From: Patiriisocius_A hiemis
GTDB lineage: Bacteria; Bacteroidota; Bacteroidia; Flavobacteriales; Flavobacteriaceae
Reading direction: 5' to 3'
NCBI RefSeq assembly: GCF_031846325.1
Contig: NZ_JAVRHZ010000001.1
Span: forward strand, 248,001-312,000
Length of the DNA stretch: 64,000 bases
How positions within the stretch are numbered: the stretch's first letter is position 1; the number at the start of each line of letters is the position of its first letter. Below the pieces are notes generated by a model. That model was not told the DNA's origin and ran no database searches. It saw only the letters and a program-made list of their open reading frames with translations. Positions 1 to 10,000 of this stretch are shown here, piece after piece. The position numbers were made by a program, and so were the translations under genes.

Positions 1-219
1 CGAGGACCAGGTGACATTATGGGAACACAACAAAGCGGCGTTTTAAACCTTCAAATTGCAGATATAGTAAAGGATACTGAAATCCTTAAAATAGCAAGAA
101 GTTATGCTATGCAGGTACTTAAAAGTGATCCTAACCTAATACAGCCTGAAAATTTACCAATTAAGAAAGCATATAATCAACTAACAAAGTTTAAGAATAT
201 TTGGAATTACATATCGTAG
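1..219 (+). CDS. recG: ATP-dependent DNA helicase RecG, C-terminal end (partial)
   Basis: Only the last 72 codons are present; the reading frame is already open at base 1. The first residues read RGPGDIMGTQQSG, the helicase motif VI region typical of RecG, followed by the usual short C-terminal tail (DTEILKIARSYA...). RecG is a superfamily 2 helicase that remodels stalled replication forks and Holliday junctions in the cytoplasm. An internal ATG at 19 is not the true start, because the motif begins upstream of it. The gene is followed after only six bases by a membrane-protein gene on the same strand, so the two may be co-transcribed. The identification is firm for so short a piece because motif VI is diagnostic. 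Confidence 0.9.
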   Translation, partial: RGPGDIMGTQQSGVLNLQIADIVKDTEILKIARSYAMQVLKSDPNLIQPENLPIKKAYNQLTKFKNIWNYIS

Positions 220-225
220 TCACTT

Positions 226-816
226 ATGAAAGTTAAAAAAACATATTTAAAAGGAGGAGCTATTTTTTTTGTTTCATTGATTGTTATTTTGGTAACAACT
301 TTAACGGTTTATTTTACTGGAATTCATTCTCACCGAAGTATTACATCTAACTTTTATATTTCTCTAAGTATAATATCCTTCTTTATTTTTTTATTTCTTT
401 TTTATGGATTATACAAAGGAGTTGGATTGTTGGATAGCTTTCCAAAGTTTAAGACTTTTAAGCGAGGAAATATAATTCCAGAGGTTCCACTTATTGAAGG
501 TTTTGGAGAAACTGGTCTTGATATGGCTTCTGGAGGTGGTTTAAAAGGAATTATTATCTCAATCTTACTATGGATTGCAATTACTATTCTTATGTTAGTA
601 GGTTTACTTCTACTTGAAATTGTGTTATGGTTTTCTTTTTTTATTTTATTAGCAATGCTTTATTGGATTTTCTTTAGAGCTTTACGACTTGTTTTTAGTA
701 AATCCCATAATACTATTGGTAAGCTGGATACCTCTTTATTTTTTGCATTTGGATATACTACGATGTATGTAGGTTGGATGTTTTTTATTGTGTTTCTAGC
801 AGATTATCTAAGATGA
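226..816 (+). CDS. Hypothetical multi-pass membrane protein
   Basis: I do not recognise this 196-residue protein. It has hydrophobic segments at about residues 11-31, 41-64, two adjacent ones within 105-150, and one at 173-192, suggesting about five membrane spans. A glycine-rich soluble loop (about 85-108) contains GFGETGLDMASGGG. It begins six bases after recG and ends two bases before a convergent gene. No catalytic motif is visible. It probably sits in the inner membrane; no function can be assigned. Confidence 0.7.
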   Translation: MKVKKTYLKGGAIFFVSLIVILVTTLTVYFTGIHSHRSITSNFYISLSIISFFIFLFLFYGLYKGVGLLDSFPKFKTFKRGNIIPEVPLIEGFGETGLDMASGGGLKGIIISILLWIAITILMLVGLLLLEIVLWFSFFILLAMLYWIFFRALRLVFSKSHNTIGKLDTSLFFAFGYTTMYVGWMFFIVFLADYLR

Positions 817-817
817 T

Positions 818-1702
818 TTATTCAGCTATAGGAAGGTGTGTATTTATAAAACCACTTAATTTTAGTTGTAAGTCAGCTATACTTGCTTGACTCCAATCGT
901 CTCCATGTCCGCCTTCATAAACAGTAAAACTATTAGTGATTTGTTGATCTGTAAGATTGTCTTTTAGGGTTTGTCCATTAGTTAATGGAACTAGAGGGTC
1001 CTGGTCTCCATAAAACATTATTGTAGGACTACTAGAAGCATTTACTTGTAATGCAGGGCTTACTTCTGCCGCGTAGTCTGTTACACCAGGATATGCGTCT
1101 TCATCAACAAAAAAACCAAGAGCTACTTGAAAGTTAGGGTCATTCGCGTAAAAAGGATCTGTAAAATCACTTGGGCCAACTATATCTGCTACAAATTTTA
1201 CTTGATTATCTGTATCATAAACATAGTCATATTGTAAAGAAAGATGCGCTCCTGCACTAGTCCCTATAAAGCCAAATTCTGGGAGAATTTGCAAGTCTTC
1301 AGCTTCGGCAGTTAGTTTGTTTAGGACAGAATCAATATCTAAAAACTGATTAGGAAAAGCTGGGATAGATGTAGTTGCTAATACATAATTCATATTTACA
1401 ATAGCATGATTAGGATGATTTTGCTGAATAAGACTTATAAAATTGCTCATATCTGCCTTATCTCCTTCAATCCATCCACCACCATGTACTAATACTATTA
1501 CCTTAGTTTTTGAAGCTGTCCTGCCCTCTGGAAGGTAAATATCGTAAGCCTGTTGGGGGTTACTTCCGTAGGAAACATCCATTCTAACCTCTGCTTGTAA
1601 TGGAGAGGGTTCTTCTTCTGGGGTTTCATTGTCATTAGAAGAGCAAGATGAAAGTGCCAACCCTACTACTATAAAACTGAATATATAAAGTAATCTTTTC
1701 AT
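818..1702 (-). CDS. Alpha/beta hydrolase lipoprotein (carboxylesterase-like)
   Basis: The 294-residue protein begins with a lipoprotein signal ending LALSSC (lipidated Cys20). It then has an acidic linker and an alpha/beta-hydrolase domain of the hormone-sensitive-lipase/BD-FAE type. The oxyanion motif HGGGW is at residues 73-77, the nucleophile Ser149 lies in GTSAG, the probable acid is Asp235 in GDQDPLVP, and the probable catalytic base is His266 in GGHGDDW. All triad elements are present, so it should be an active exported esterase, perhaps acting on acetylated sugars or other small esters. It is convergent with the preceding membrane-protein gene. The substrate cannot be read from the sequence. 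Confidence 0.85.
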   Translation of the reverse strand: MKRLLYIFSFIVVGLALSSCSSNDNETPEEEPSPLQAEVRMDVSYGSNPQQAYDIYLPEGRTASKTKVIVLVHGGGWIEGDKADMSNFISLIQQNHPNHAIVNMNYVLATTSIPAFPNQFLDIDSVLNKLTAEAEDLQILPEFGFIGTSAGAHLSLQYDYVYDTDNQVKFVADIVGPSDFTDPFYANDPNFQVALGFFVDEDAYPGVTDYAAEVSPALQVNASSSPTIMFYGDQDPLVPLTNGQTLKDNLTDQQITNSFTVYEGGHGDDWSQASIADLQLKLSGFINTHLPIAE

Positions 1703-1854
1703 AAATCTTAAAGATATAAGCTATAACGACAAAAAAGCTATTTTATGGTGCTTAGTTATTATCATTGTTATTAACTTTTTAATAGACGAAAAACATACAT
1801 GAAGTTACAATTTCCAATATTTTTTTTGTAAATTTAAGTAAGTGTATATAGAGT

Positions 1855-2472
1855 ATGGCAGAGTATATTAAACTTTACGAAGAAAACCCGAATCCTAAAG
1901 ATGTTAAGCGAGCAATAGATATTGTTAGGGGTGGTGGACTTATTATTTACCCTAGTGATACTGTATATGCCTTAGGTTGTGATATTACAAATAACAGAGC
2001 CTTAGAGAAGGTTGCCAATATTAAAAATGTAAAACTCGCTAAGGCAAACTTTTCTTTTGTTTGTGAAGATTTAAGTAACCTTTCAGATTACGTAAAACAA
2101 ATAGACAGCACAACATTTAAAATATTAAAGCGTGCATTGCCTGGTCCTTATACATTTATTCTTCCTGGAAATAATAACCTACCTACGGTATTTAAAAAGA
2201 AGAAAGAAGTTGGTATACGTGTTCCAGATAACAACATTACGCGTGCTTTAGTAAAGGAATTAGGAAACCCTATTATATCAACTTCAATTAAGGATGAAGA
2301 TGAGGTGATTGAGTATACTACAGATCCAGAGTTAATTTATGAGAAGTGGATGAACATTGTAGATGTGGTTATAGATGGTGGATATGGAGATAATGTACCT
2401 TCAACTGTTATAGATTTAACTGGAAGTGAACCTGTATTAATACGAGAAGGCAAGGGGAGTCTTGAGATTTAA
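1855..2472 (+). CDS. Sua5/YciO/YrdC family protein (YciO-like)
   Basis: This is a 205-residue single YrdC-like domain. The family includes L-threonylcarbamoyladenylate synthase (TsaC/Sua5), which makes the intermediate for tRNA t6A. The N-terminal nucleotide/threonine pocket is recognisable (GGLIIYPSDTVYALGCD, then RVPDN near the middle). The usual STSAN motif reads STSIKD, and the segment FSFVCEDLSNLSDY resembles the YciO subgroup rather than TsaC proper. I therefore infer a YciO-type protein that may not be the cell's main t6A enzyme. It starts 152 bases from a divergent gene and overlaps the 3' end of the next, convergent gene by four bases. Confidence 0.8.
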   Translation: MAEYIKLYEENPNPKDVKRAIDIVRGGGLIIYPSDTVYALGCDITNNRALEKVANIKNVKLAKANFSFVCEDLSNLSDYVKQIDSTTFKILKRALPGPYTFILPGNNNLPTVFKKKKEVGIRVPDNNITRALVKELGNPIISTSIKDEDEVIEYTTDPELIYEKWMNIVDVVIDGGYGDNVPSTVIDLTGSEPVLIREGKGSLEI

Positions 2473-2933
2473 ACCTGCTTACTTTCAAAGGTAGATAAGC
2501 TTTTTAATACATGTTTTCTTAACTTATTTTTGAAATAGGGTGTCCATCCAAGCAAAACCCCTGTTGTTCCAAATGCTTGCTTTGACCACCTGTATACGTC
2601 AAAACTATCTATATGTTGCACTATTTTACCATCTTTAAGAGTAAATGAAGCATCAATTTTATTGTGAACTTTTCTATTTTGTTTTCCAAAATTGTAAAAG
2701 GCTTCCCAATGTGCAGTTCCAGATTCCCAATCTTCAGTAATATTTGAAGCTACTATTTTAAAATCACTTGACTTTGGTGCGTCTAACAACATACGCCACA
2801 TGTTTTTAGCATGCTCTCCTTTTAAAACACCAAACGCAGGATCTTCAAAAATCACATCATTGCTATATAAAGCGACCATTGTTTCAGCATCTCTGTTTGC
2901 AAATGCTTCGTAAAATTTTGTAATTACTCCCAT
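2469..2933 (-). CDS. NTF2-like (SnoaL) family protein
   Basis: A 154-residue cytosolic protein with an NTF2/SnoaL fold pattern: an N-terminal helix with FYEAFANRDAETMVALYSNDVIFEDP, followed by strands carrying WEAFYNFG and KIVQHIDSFDVYRW. Family members bind or isomerise small hydrophobic substrates, or serve as scaffolds. No specific catalytic pair can be singled out. It is downstream of the OmpA-like lipoprotein gene on the same strand, but a strong hairpin terminator lies between them, so it is probably expressed separately. Confidence 0.8.
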   Translation of the reverse strand: MGVITKFYEAFANRDAETMVALYSNDVIFEDPAFGVLKGEHAKNMWRMLLDAPKSSDFKIVASNITEDWESGTAHWEAFYNFGKQNRKVHNKIDASFTLKDGKIVQHIDSFDVYRWSKQAFGTTGVLLGWTPYFKNKLRKHVLKSLSTFESKQV

Positions 2934-2949
2934 TTAGTAAAGATAAAAA

Positions 2950-2975
2950 AACCACGCTAGCTAGCGTGGTTCTTG
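2950..2975 (-). terminator. Rho-independent terminator after the OmpA-like gene
   Basis: A perfect 11-bp inverted repeat (AACCACGCTAG / CTAGCGTGGTT, no loop) lies at 2950-2971. On the minus strand it is followed by a run of seven T residues, which places it as the terminator of the gene ending at 2999. Confidence 0.8.
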
Positions 2976-2998
2976 TTTATTAGTTTATTGAATTAAAA

Positions 2999-3862
2999 TT
3001 ATTGACCTCCTTCAGTAGAAAGTGTCTCTAATTCTGTTTCAATCATTTCATAAAACTGATCAATCTTAGGAAGTACATATATTTTTGTTCTTCTGTTTGT
3101 TGAACGGTTTTCTGCTGTTGAGTTATCTACTAGCGGCACAAACTCACTACGACCTGCAGCTATCAATTGTGATGGATTAGCTCCTAACTCCATTAGTTTT
3201 CTTACTACAGCTGTTGCACGTTTAGCACTTAAGTCCCAGTTATCTAATAAAACACCCTTTTTGTAAGGTACATTATCTGTATGTCCTTCTACAAGTGCTT
3301 CAAAGTTAGGCTTACTGTTAATTACTGTTGCTACTTTTCCTAGTATTTCATTAGCTCTAGTCGATAGGTTGTAGCTTCCACTTCTAAATAGTACTTTATC
3401 ACTTAATGAAATAAATACAACACCTTTTTCTACGTTAATTTGGATGTCTTCATCATCTAGTCCAACTTCTTTCTTTAAACTAGTTACCAATGCTAGCGTT
3501 ACACTATCTTTTTTATTTAAGGCATCTTGTAAACGTGAAATTTTAAGATCTTTTTCTTTTAAACTTTCTAGAGACTTTTCAAGATTAGTGGCTCCTTGCT
3601 TAGTTAAAATTGTAAGGTCCTTAGAACTTTGAATTAAGTCTTGGTTAGTTCTTTTAAGTTCGGCAAGACGCTCTTCAAGAGATTGTACTCTCGTAAGGGC
3701 AGCAGTTTTATCTGTTAAACAACTGTTCAACTTTACTGTTGCTGTATTTAATAAATCTTGCGTATTTTTTTGCTTAGCTTCTAGATCTGCGTATTTCTTC
3801 TTAGAAACACAAGAAGTTAAAAGTAGGGCAGAACTAATCGCTAGTATCAGTATTTTTTTCAT
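2999..3862 (-). CDS. OmpA-family lipoprotein with coiled coil
   Basis: A 287-residue lipoprotein (signal ending LLLTSC, Cys18). Residues about 24-120 are a long heptad-rich coiled coil. Residues about 150-270 form an OmpA/MotB peptidoglycan-binding domain with LVEGHTDN and the arginine-rich NRSTNRRTKIYVLPK signature. Such proteins tether the outer membrane to peptidoglycan. The coiled coil probably spans part of the periplasm. A short ORF running through it on the opposite strand is an artefact. The gene ends in a strong terminator and stands alone. Confidence 0.88.
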   Translation of the reverse strand: MKKILILAISSALLLTSCVSKKKYADLEAKQKNTQDLLNTATVKLNSCLTDKTAALTRVQSLEERLAELKRTNQDLIQSSKDLTILTKQGATNLEKSLESLKEKDLKISRLQDALNKKDSVTLALVTSLKKEVGLDDEDIQINVEKGVVFISLSDKVLFRSGSYNLSTRANEILGKVATVINSKPNFEALVEGHTDNVPYKKGVLLDNWDLSAKRATAVVRKLMELGANPSQLIAAGRSEFVPLVDNSTAENRSTNRRTKIYVLPKIDQFYEMIETELETLSTEGGQ

Positions 3863-3953
3863 GTTTGTTATTTAATTTAAATGTTAAATTATAAGTCAAA
3901 ATTATTAAATGGTAGGATTAAACAATAACGATTAACAATACTTTAAGTAAAAA

Positions 3954-4949
3954 TTAGTAGCCGTCGTTAAAGTGTCTTCTCTTTCTTACAAAATACTGAA
4001 AAACAATAGATTTGACTCTATAGTACTCTAAATATGAAGCATTTTTCTTTCTTTTCTGAATAAATTTAGGAAGTAAACCATAAAAACTAATGTGTGCTTT
4101 TAAAATTGCAATAATATGCTTAAACTTTCCTTGCAATAAAAACTGAAAAGCTGCTAATCCGTCTAGTAATAATCTAATTAATACTCTAAACCAAACTGTT
4201 ACCCCAGCAGAATTTTTTACTAAAAGTAATAAAGTGTTTCTAAAATTATAAAATGTCTTTTTGGGGTTGCTTTTAGAAAGTGTTGCTCCACCAAGATGAT
4301 ATACTTTAGAAGCGCCAATATATTTAATCACTCCACCTTTAGCTTGCAAACGCCAGCATAAGTCTATTTCTTCTTGATGCGCAAAGAAGTCTTCATCAAA
4401 ACCCCCAATAGCTTTAAATGCTTTGTTTTTAACAAAAAGGCATGCCCCTGTGGCCCAAAAAATTGGTAAAACATCATTATACTGTCCCTTATCTTTTTCT
4501 ATTGTATTAAATATGCGACCTCTACAAAAAGGATATCCATATGCGTCTAGAAACCCTCCAGCAGCGCCAGCATACTCAAAATAGTCTTTGTTTTTGTAAT
4601 CTAATATTTTGGGTTGGGCGGCAACTAATGTAAGGTCATTTTTAAACGCATTAGTAATGGGTTGTAGCCAATTTTTGGTTACTTCAACATCACTATTTAG
4701 TAGCACCAAAATGTCTTCTGTAACGTTTTTTAAAGCATCATTATATCCCTTCGCATAGCCGCCATTAGTTGTATTCTGAATTATATTTACATCTTTATAC
4801 TTTTCAGTTATAAAAGCTACAGAATCGTCTGTTGAGGCATTATCCGCAACATATATAGTAGCTTCTTTAGAATAGGAAACGACACTAGGCAAAAACTCCT
4901 CTAGTAGTGATTTTCCATTCCAGTTTAATATTACAATTGCTATATTCAC
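3954..4949 (-). CDS. Family 2 glycosyltransferase
   Basis: A 331-residue GT-A fold glycosyltransferase. The nucleotide-sugar binding start is IAIVILNWNGKSLLEEFLPS, followed by VADNASTDDS and the DxD-equivalent LLNSDVEV at about residues 82-89. The acceptor region carries GGFDEDFFAHQEEIDLCWR, typical of rhamnosyl- or related transferases of cell-surface polysaccharide synthesis. The C-terminal part is basic and amphipathic and may touch the membrane. It is encoded just downstream of a nuclease-like gene on the same strand (18-base gap). The sugar and acceptor are unknown. Confidence 0.88.
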   Translation of the reverse strand: MNIAIVILNWNGKSLLEEFLPSVVSYSKEATIYVADNASTDDSVAFITEKYKDVNIIQNTTNGGYAKGYNDALKNVTEDILVLLNSDVEVTKNWLQPITNAFKNDLTLVAAQPKILDYKNKDYFEYAGAAGGFLDAYGYPFCRGRIFNTIEKDKGQYNDVLPIFWATGACLFVKNKAFKAIGGFDEDFFAHQEEIDLCWRLQAKGGVIKYIGASKVYHLGGATLSKSNPKKTFYNFRNTLLLLVKNSAGVTVWFRVLIRLLLDGLAAFQFLLQGKFKHIIAILKAHISFYGLLPKFIQKRKKNASYLEYYRVKSIVFQYFVRKRRHFNDGY

Positions 4950-4967
4950 GCTACAAATAAAGGTATT

Positions 4968-5417
4968 TTATATATTTTGATAGGTAGGAAGTTCTTCTAA
5001 AAAAACATAACGTTCTTTATTTTTCTCAATTCTACAGTAATAATGATGTATTCCATTAGTTACCATTAAATATGTTGCATTTAATGCCATATTGTAGCGT
5101 GCAATCTGGTCAAAAGTTGTTTGCGTAATAGCCACTTTGGGACGTTTACACTCTACTATAAGATGAATACTGCCATCATTGTTAAAAACAACGATGTCAT
5201 ATCGTTTTTTTGTACCATTAAGTTCTAATTGCTTTTCGACGTTGATATGTGATATTGGATATTCTTTTTCATTTATTAAAAATTTAAGCACATGTTGACG
5301 AACCCATTCTTCTGGAGTTAGTACCATAAATTTTTTTCGGATTGGGTCAAAAATCAATGGTTTGTTTTCGTTACTTTTGAAACGAAACGAATACTTTTTA
5401 AAATTGAGCGGTTGCAT
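4968..5417 (-). CDS. Stand-alone type I restriction HsdR-N-like nuclease domain
   Basis: A 149-residue protein consisting only of a PD-(D/E)xK nuclease fold like the N-terminus of HsdR. The visible elements are KKRYDIVVFNNDG (catalytic Asp) and LIVECKRPK (the ExK pair), followed by a conserved QIARYN helix. There is no helicase part, and no methylase or specificity subunit nearby. Such stand-alone proteins are common and single-copy in Flavobacteriia, next to holA as here, with the genes divergent. The role is unknown; DNA repair is as likely as restriction. Confidence 0.82.
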   Translation of the reverse strand: MQPLNFKKYSFRFKSNENKPLIFDPIRKKFMVLTPEEWVRQHVLKFLINEKEYPISHINVEKQLELNGTKKRYDIVVFNNDGSIHLIVECKRPKVAITQTTFDQIARYNMALNATYLMVTNGIHHYYCRIEKNKERYVFLEELPTYQNI

Positions 5418-5467
5418 TATTGTAAAAGTATAAAATACATAGGGTAACCACTATAAAATTTTCATTT

Positions 5468-6466
5468 TTGAGTAACGCAAATACTATTATAAATACCATT
5501 AAAAGTGGAACGATACATCCCATCTATTTTTTGATGGGCGAGGAGGCGTATTTTATAGACACTATTTCTAGTTACATTGAGAATAATATACTTTCAGAAG
5601 AAGAAAAGGGTTTTAATCAAGTTGTTTTGTATGGTCGTGATGTTACCGTAGATGAGATAGTGAGTAATGCAAAACGGTATCCTATGATGGCAGAAAGGCA
5701 AGTGGTTATAGTAAAAGAGGCGCAAGATTTATCACGTACTATTGAAAATCTAGTGTCTTATGCTGAAAACCCACAGCCTACAACAGTTTTGGTTTTTTGT
5801 TATAAATATAAAAAGTTAGATGCTAGAAAAAAATTAGCAAAAACCATTAAAAATACAGGTGTTTTATTTGAAAGTAAAAAACTGTACGATAATCAAGTGC
5901 CAGACTGGATAAAAGGGGTGTTAGCAACAAAAGGCTACACCATCACTCCTAAGGCAGCACAAATGTTAGTCGAATTTTTGGGTAACGATTTAGGAAAGGT
6001 TAATAATGAAATACAAAAGCTGCAACTTATTCTACCAGATGGGAAGCAAATTACACCACAGGATATTGAAGAGAATATAGGGATAAGTAAAGATTTTAAC
6101 AATTTCGAATTACAAAACGCGATTGGAGCTAGGGATATAAAAAAAGCATATGCAATTGTGCAATATTTTGCACAGAACCCAAAGAATCATCCCATAGTAA
6201 TGACAGTTTCTTTGCTGTATTCTTTTTTCAGCAAATTATTGACGTATCATTCCTTAAGTAATAAGGCAAATGCCTCAAAAGCCTTAGGAGTAAATCCTTA
6301 TTTTATTAAAGACTACCAACTTGCCGCTAGTAACTATCCTATGAAAAAGGTAAGTGCTATAATTACTGCTGTTAAAGAAGCAGACTTAAAAAGCAAGGGT
6401 GTTGGCGCCTCTAATATGCCACAAGGTGATATTTTAAAAGAGCTATTGGTTACTATTTTTAAGTAA
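5468..6466 (+). CDS. holA: DNA polymerase III subunit delta
   Basis: At 332 residues this matches the usual length of the delta subunit, which opens the sliding clamp as part of the clamp loader. The N-terminal signature IHPIYFLMGEEAYFIDTI is typical, followed by an AAA-like fold without a Walker A motif and a helical C-terminal collar domain (NFELQNAIGARDIKKA). The start is a TTG at 5468, divergent from the nuclease gene; no upstream ATG gives a better start. It ends immediately before a convergent DoxX gene. Confidence 0.9.
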   Translation: MSNANTIINTIKSGTIHPIYFLMGEEAYFIDTISSYIENNILSEEEKGFNQVVLYGRDVTVDEIVSNAKRYPMMAERQVVIVKEAQDLSRTIENLVSYAENPQPTTVLVFCYKYKKLDARKKLAKTIKNTGVLFESKKLYDNQVPDWIKGVLATKGYTITPKAAQMLVEFLGNDLGKVNNEIQKLQLILPDGKQITPQDIEENIGISKDFNNFELQNAIGARDIKKAYAIVQYFAQNPKNHPIVMTVSLLYSFFSKLLTYHSLSNKANASKALGVNPYFIKDYQLAASNYPMKKVSAIITAVKEADLKSKGVGASNMPQGDILKELLVTIFK

Positions 6467-6838
6467 TTATCTCTTATCTACCGAAAACTTCCCAGGACCC
6501 AAAAGGGCTATAGCAACAAATCCTATTAGGTATATAAGTGCTAACTCTTTTTTCTGAAAAGGATCAGCTCCATGTACCACAAAAGCGGCTACTGCCATTG
6601 TAATAATTGCTGGGATGGCTGCTAATCGAGTTTTTAACCCAATTATGATTAGAATAGGACAGATTGCTTCTCCAATAACTGCTAATATTTTTGAAGCAAC
6701 TTCTCCAATACCTATAGGATCTCCAAAATCAAAGTTTCCTTGTAAAACTTCCATAAGTTTTGGAATACCATGAAAAAGCATTAATCCACTTACTCCTACA
6801 CGTAAAATTAAAAGCCCTAATTGATTTCTTGAAGCCAT
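6467..6838 (-). CDS. DoxX family membrane protein
   Basis: A 123-residue four-helix integral membrane protein of the DoxX/DoxD family (GLLILRVGVSGLMLFHGIPK at the N-terminus, then GEAICPILIIIGLKTRLAA and two more spans). DoxX proteins are linked to quinone-dependent or thiol redox processes, but the biochemical role of this one is unknown. It is convergent with holA with no gap. Confidence 0.88.
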   Translation of the reverse strand: MASRNQLGLLILRVGVSGLMLFHGIPKLMEVLQGNFDFGDPIGIGEVASKILAVIGEAICPILIIIGLKTRLAAIPAIITMAVAAFVVHGADPFQKKELALIYLIGFVAIALLGPGKFSVDKR

Positions 6839-7036
6839 ATCTAGTTGGTTTTGGTTTGCATAAAAGTAAAAAAAGATTTTGAGTTCGAAATTTTTTAACC
6901 TGAAAATTACATTCCAATAACATTTAGTGTTAACAACTTAAATTAAACTACTATTTCTTCATTGTAGCTTAATACTAAGCTAAAACTATACTTACAATAG
7001 CCTAATACATTTGTGTCAACTAATTTAAAAACACCT

Positions 7037-10000
7037 ATGAAAAATATTTTACTTTTTTTTACACTCTTTATTACTAGCTATTTATTCTCACAAGAAGCAC
7101 TAATTACTGGATATGTAGATTCTCCATGTCCAGGGGCAAATGGACGTGTGCTAGAGATATATATTAATGGTACAATTGATTTAACCAATTGGAAAGTCCA
7201 AAGACAATCTAACGGAAATGGCTTTACAACAGATATCGATTTAACAAGTTTTAGTTCAATTTCAGATGCTTTTTTATATGTTACAAATGACGAAACCATA
7301 TTAGCTTCAGAATTTGGTATATCCTCAAATGTTCTTATGAATGGTAATATCAATTCTAATGGAAATGATGCTTTTCAAATTGTAAATGCTGCAAATACAG
7401 TTATTGATAGATTTGGAGAAGATAATGTTGATGGAGCAGGTACTGCATGGGAGCATACAGATTCATTTTACTTACGAAACGATATGGAAACTGCAAATGG
7501 CGGTAGTTTTAACGCTGCAAATTGGACATTTGGAGCTATTGACTCATTAGATGGAGAGGGATTATGTAATGGCTCAACAACATTAAGCACACAAGTTACT
7601 TTAGGGAGTTTTATACCTTCTGGTCTTTCATTTACACTAGAGATTACCGAGATTTTTTCTGGTCAAGCTGGTGATGATTTAACTGCAGATTGGTTTGAAA
7701 TTACAAATAACGGAAGTGCTGCATGGGTTTCTGGGAGTGACGGTGATTTATATTATGATGATGAATCGACTTCAAGTACCGATGCAGATATAATAAATGG
7801 TATTACAGATATACAACCTGGAGAAACAATAATTGTTCTTATAACAGATGATGTAAATGAAGTTACTACGTTTACAGGCGTTTGGAGTCCTGTTATTGAT
7901 TTATCAGGAATTGAAATAGGAACTACAGATGGTGCAGGACTTGGTGGTGGTGGTGATGCTGTTACTCTTTGGGTTGGTGACCCAACAGCAACTACTCCAG
8001 TAGATAGTGCTACCTATCCGGACACAGCGGCAAATGATGGACAGTCTTATGATTCAGACTTAGGAGCATTTAGTGTAGTTGGTAATGCAAATGGAGCAGT
8101 AGAAACTATTGCACTTGGAGGAGATGCTGCGAATGTACCAAATATTGGTTCTCCTGGTAATGGACCAGCTATTACTTCAATGTTTAACTTATTAATTACT
8201 GAAATTTTTTCTGGTCAAGCTGGCGATGATTTAACTGCAGATTGGTTTGAAATTACAAATACGGGAGTAGATGCTTGGATTTCTGGAGTTGACGGTGATT
8301 TATATTATGATGACGAATCGGCTTCAAGTACCGATGCAGATATAATAAATGGTATTACAGATATACAACCTGGAGAAACAATAATTGTTCTTATAACAGA
8401 TGATGTAAATGAAGTTACTACGTTTACAGGCGTTTGGAATCCTGTTATTGATTTATCAGGAATTAAAATAGGAACTACAGACGGCGCTGGACTTGGTGGT
8501 GGTGGAGATACTGTTACCCTATGGGTAGGTGACCCTACAGCAACTACTCCAGTAGATAGTGCTACTTACCCTGATACGGCTGCTAATGATGGTCAGTCTT
8601 ATGATTCAGATTTGGGAGCATTTAGTGTAGTTGGTAATGCAAATGGAGCAGTAGAAACAATAGCACAAGGAGGCTCTAGCGGAAATGTGCCAAATATAGG
8701 TTCTCCAGGAAGTGCTATTAATATGCCTGTTACTGTTACTGTAGAATTTGATACTGCTTTTACTTCTGTTTCTGAAAGCGGTGCAGGAATCGAAATATTT
8801 ATTTCTCCCTCTCAAGCTCCAACTACTCAAGGAAGTATAGATGTATCCCTTATAACCGCTGGAACTGCAGTTGAAGGAACCGACTTTATTTTTGCCTCAA
8901 CTCAAACAATAACTTTCCCTGCGGGAAGCACAGATTCACAATCAGTACTAATTCCAATACTTAATAATACAGAAGATAATGCAGATGTATTTTTTGTACT
9001 TCAATTAGAGAATGAATCTGATGTTCAGATTGGAGCACAGGATGTTTTTTCAGTCTATATTTTAGATGATGATACAGTTATCCCTGCTGGAGACTCCTCT
9101 GTTTTAGATATGAACTTTTTAGCTAGTTACTTGGTAGATGCATCTGGTACTGCCGAAATTACAGCTTATGACCCAATAACTCAGCGTTTGTTTGTAACAA
9201 ACTCAGAAAGTATAGAAGTATTAGATTTTTCAGACCCAGAAAATATTTCATCTTTAGCAAGTGTTGCATTACCTGCAGGAACTTCTGGAGTGCAAAGTGT
9301 GGCAGTTAACAATGGTATTGTTGCCGCTGCTGTTTCAGCAGAAACTAAAACGGATAATGGTTTTGTGCTTTTTGCAGATACAGATGGTAATAATCAAGTT
9401 GGAGTAGAGGTAGGGGCGTTACCAGATATGTTAACATTTACACCAGATGGTTCTAAAGTTATTGTTGCAAACGAAGGTGAACCTAATAGTGATTATACAA
9501 TAGATCCAGAAGGGTCTGTGTCAATAATTGATGTTTCTGGAGGTTTAGGTGCTATTTCTCAAGCAAATGTCACTACACTCAATTTTAATGCTTTTAATCC
9601 TGCTCAAGCAGCTCTTGAAGCCGCTGGAGTAAGAATATTTGGGCCGGGAGCAACTGTATCTCAAGATCTGGAACCAGAATATATAACAGTTTCTAATGAT
9701 AATTTGTTTGCTTACGTAGTACTACAGGAAAACAATGCATATGCTGTGGTAGACTTAACACTAAACACTATAACACAGATACTTCCATTTGGATTAAAAG
9801 ACCATAGTCTTCCAGAAAACTCACTAGATGTAAGTAATGATACTGATTTTATTTTTGATTCAACATGGCCAGTCTATGGGATGTACATGCCAGATGCCAT
9901 TTCGTTTTATGAAATAGGAGGTGTTGGGTATATTGTTACTGCAAACGAAGGAGATGCAAGAGAGTATGATACTTTTGAAGAGGAACGCAACATTGGTGAT

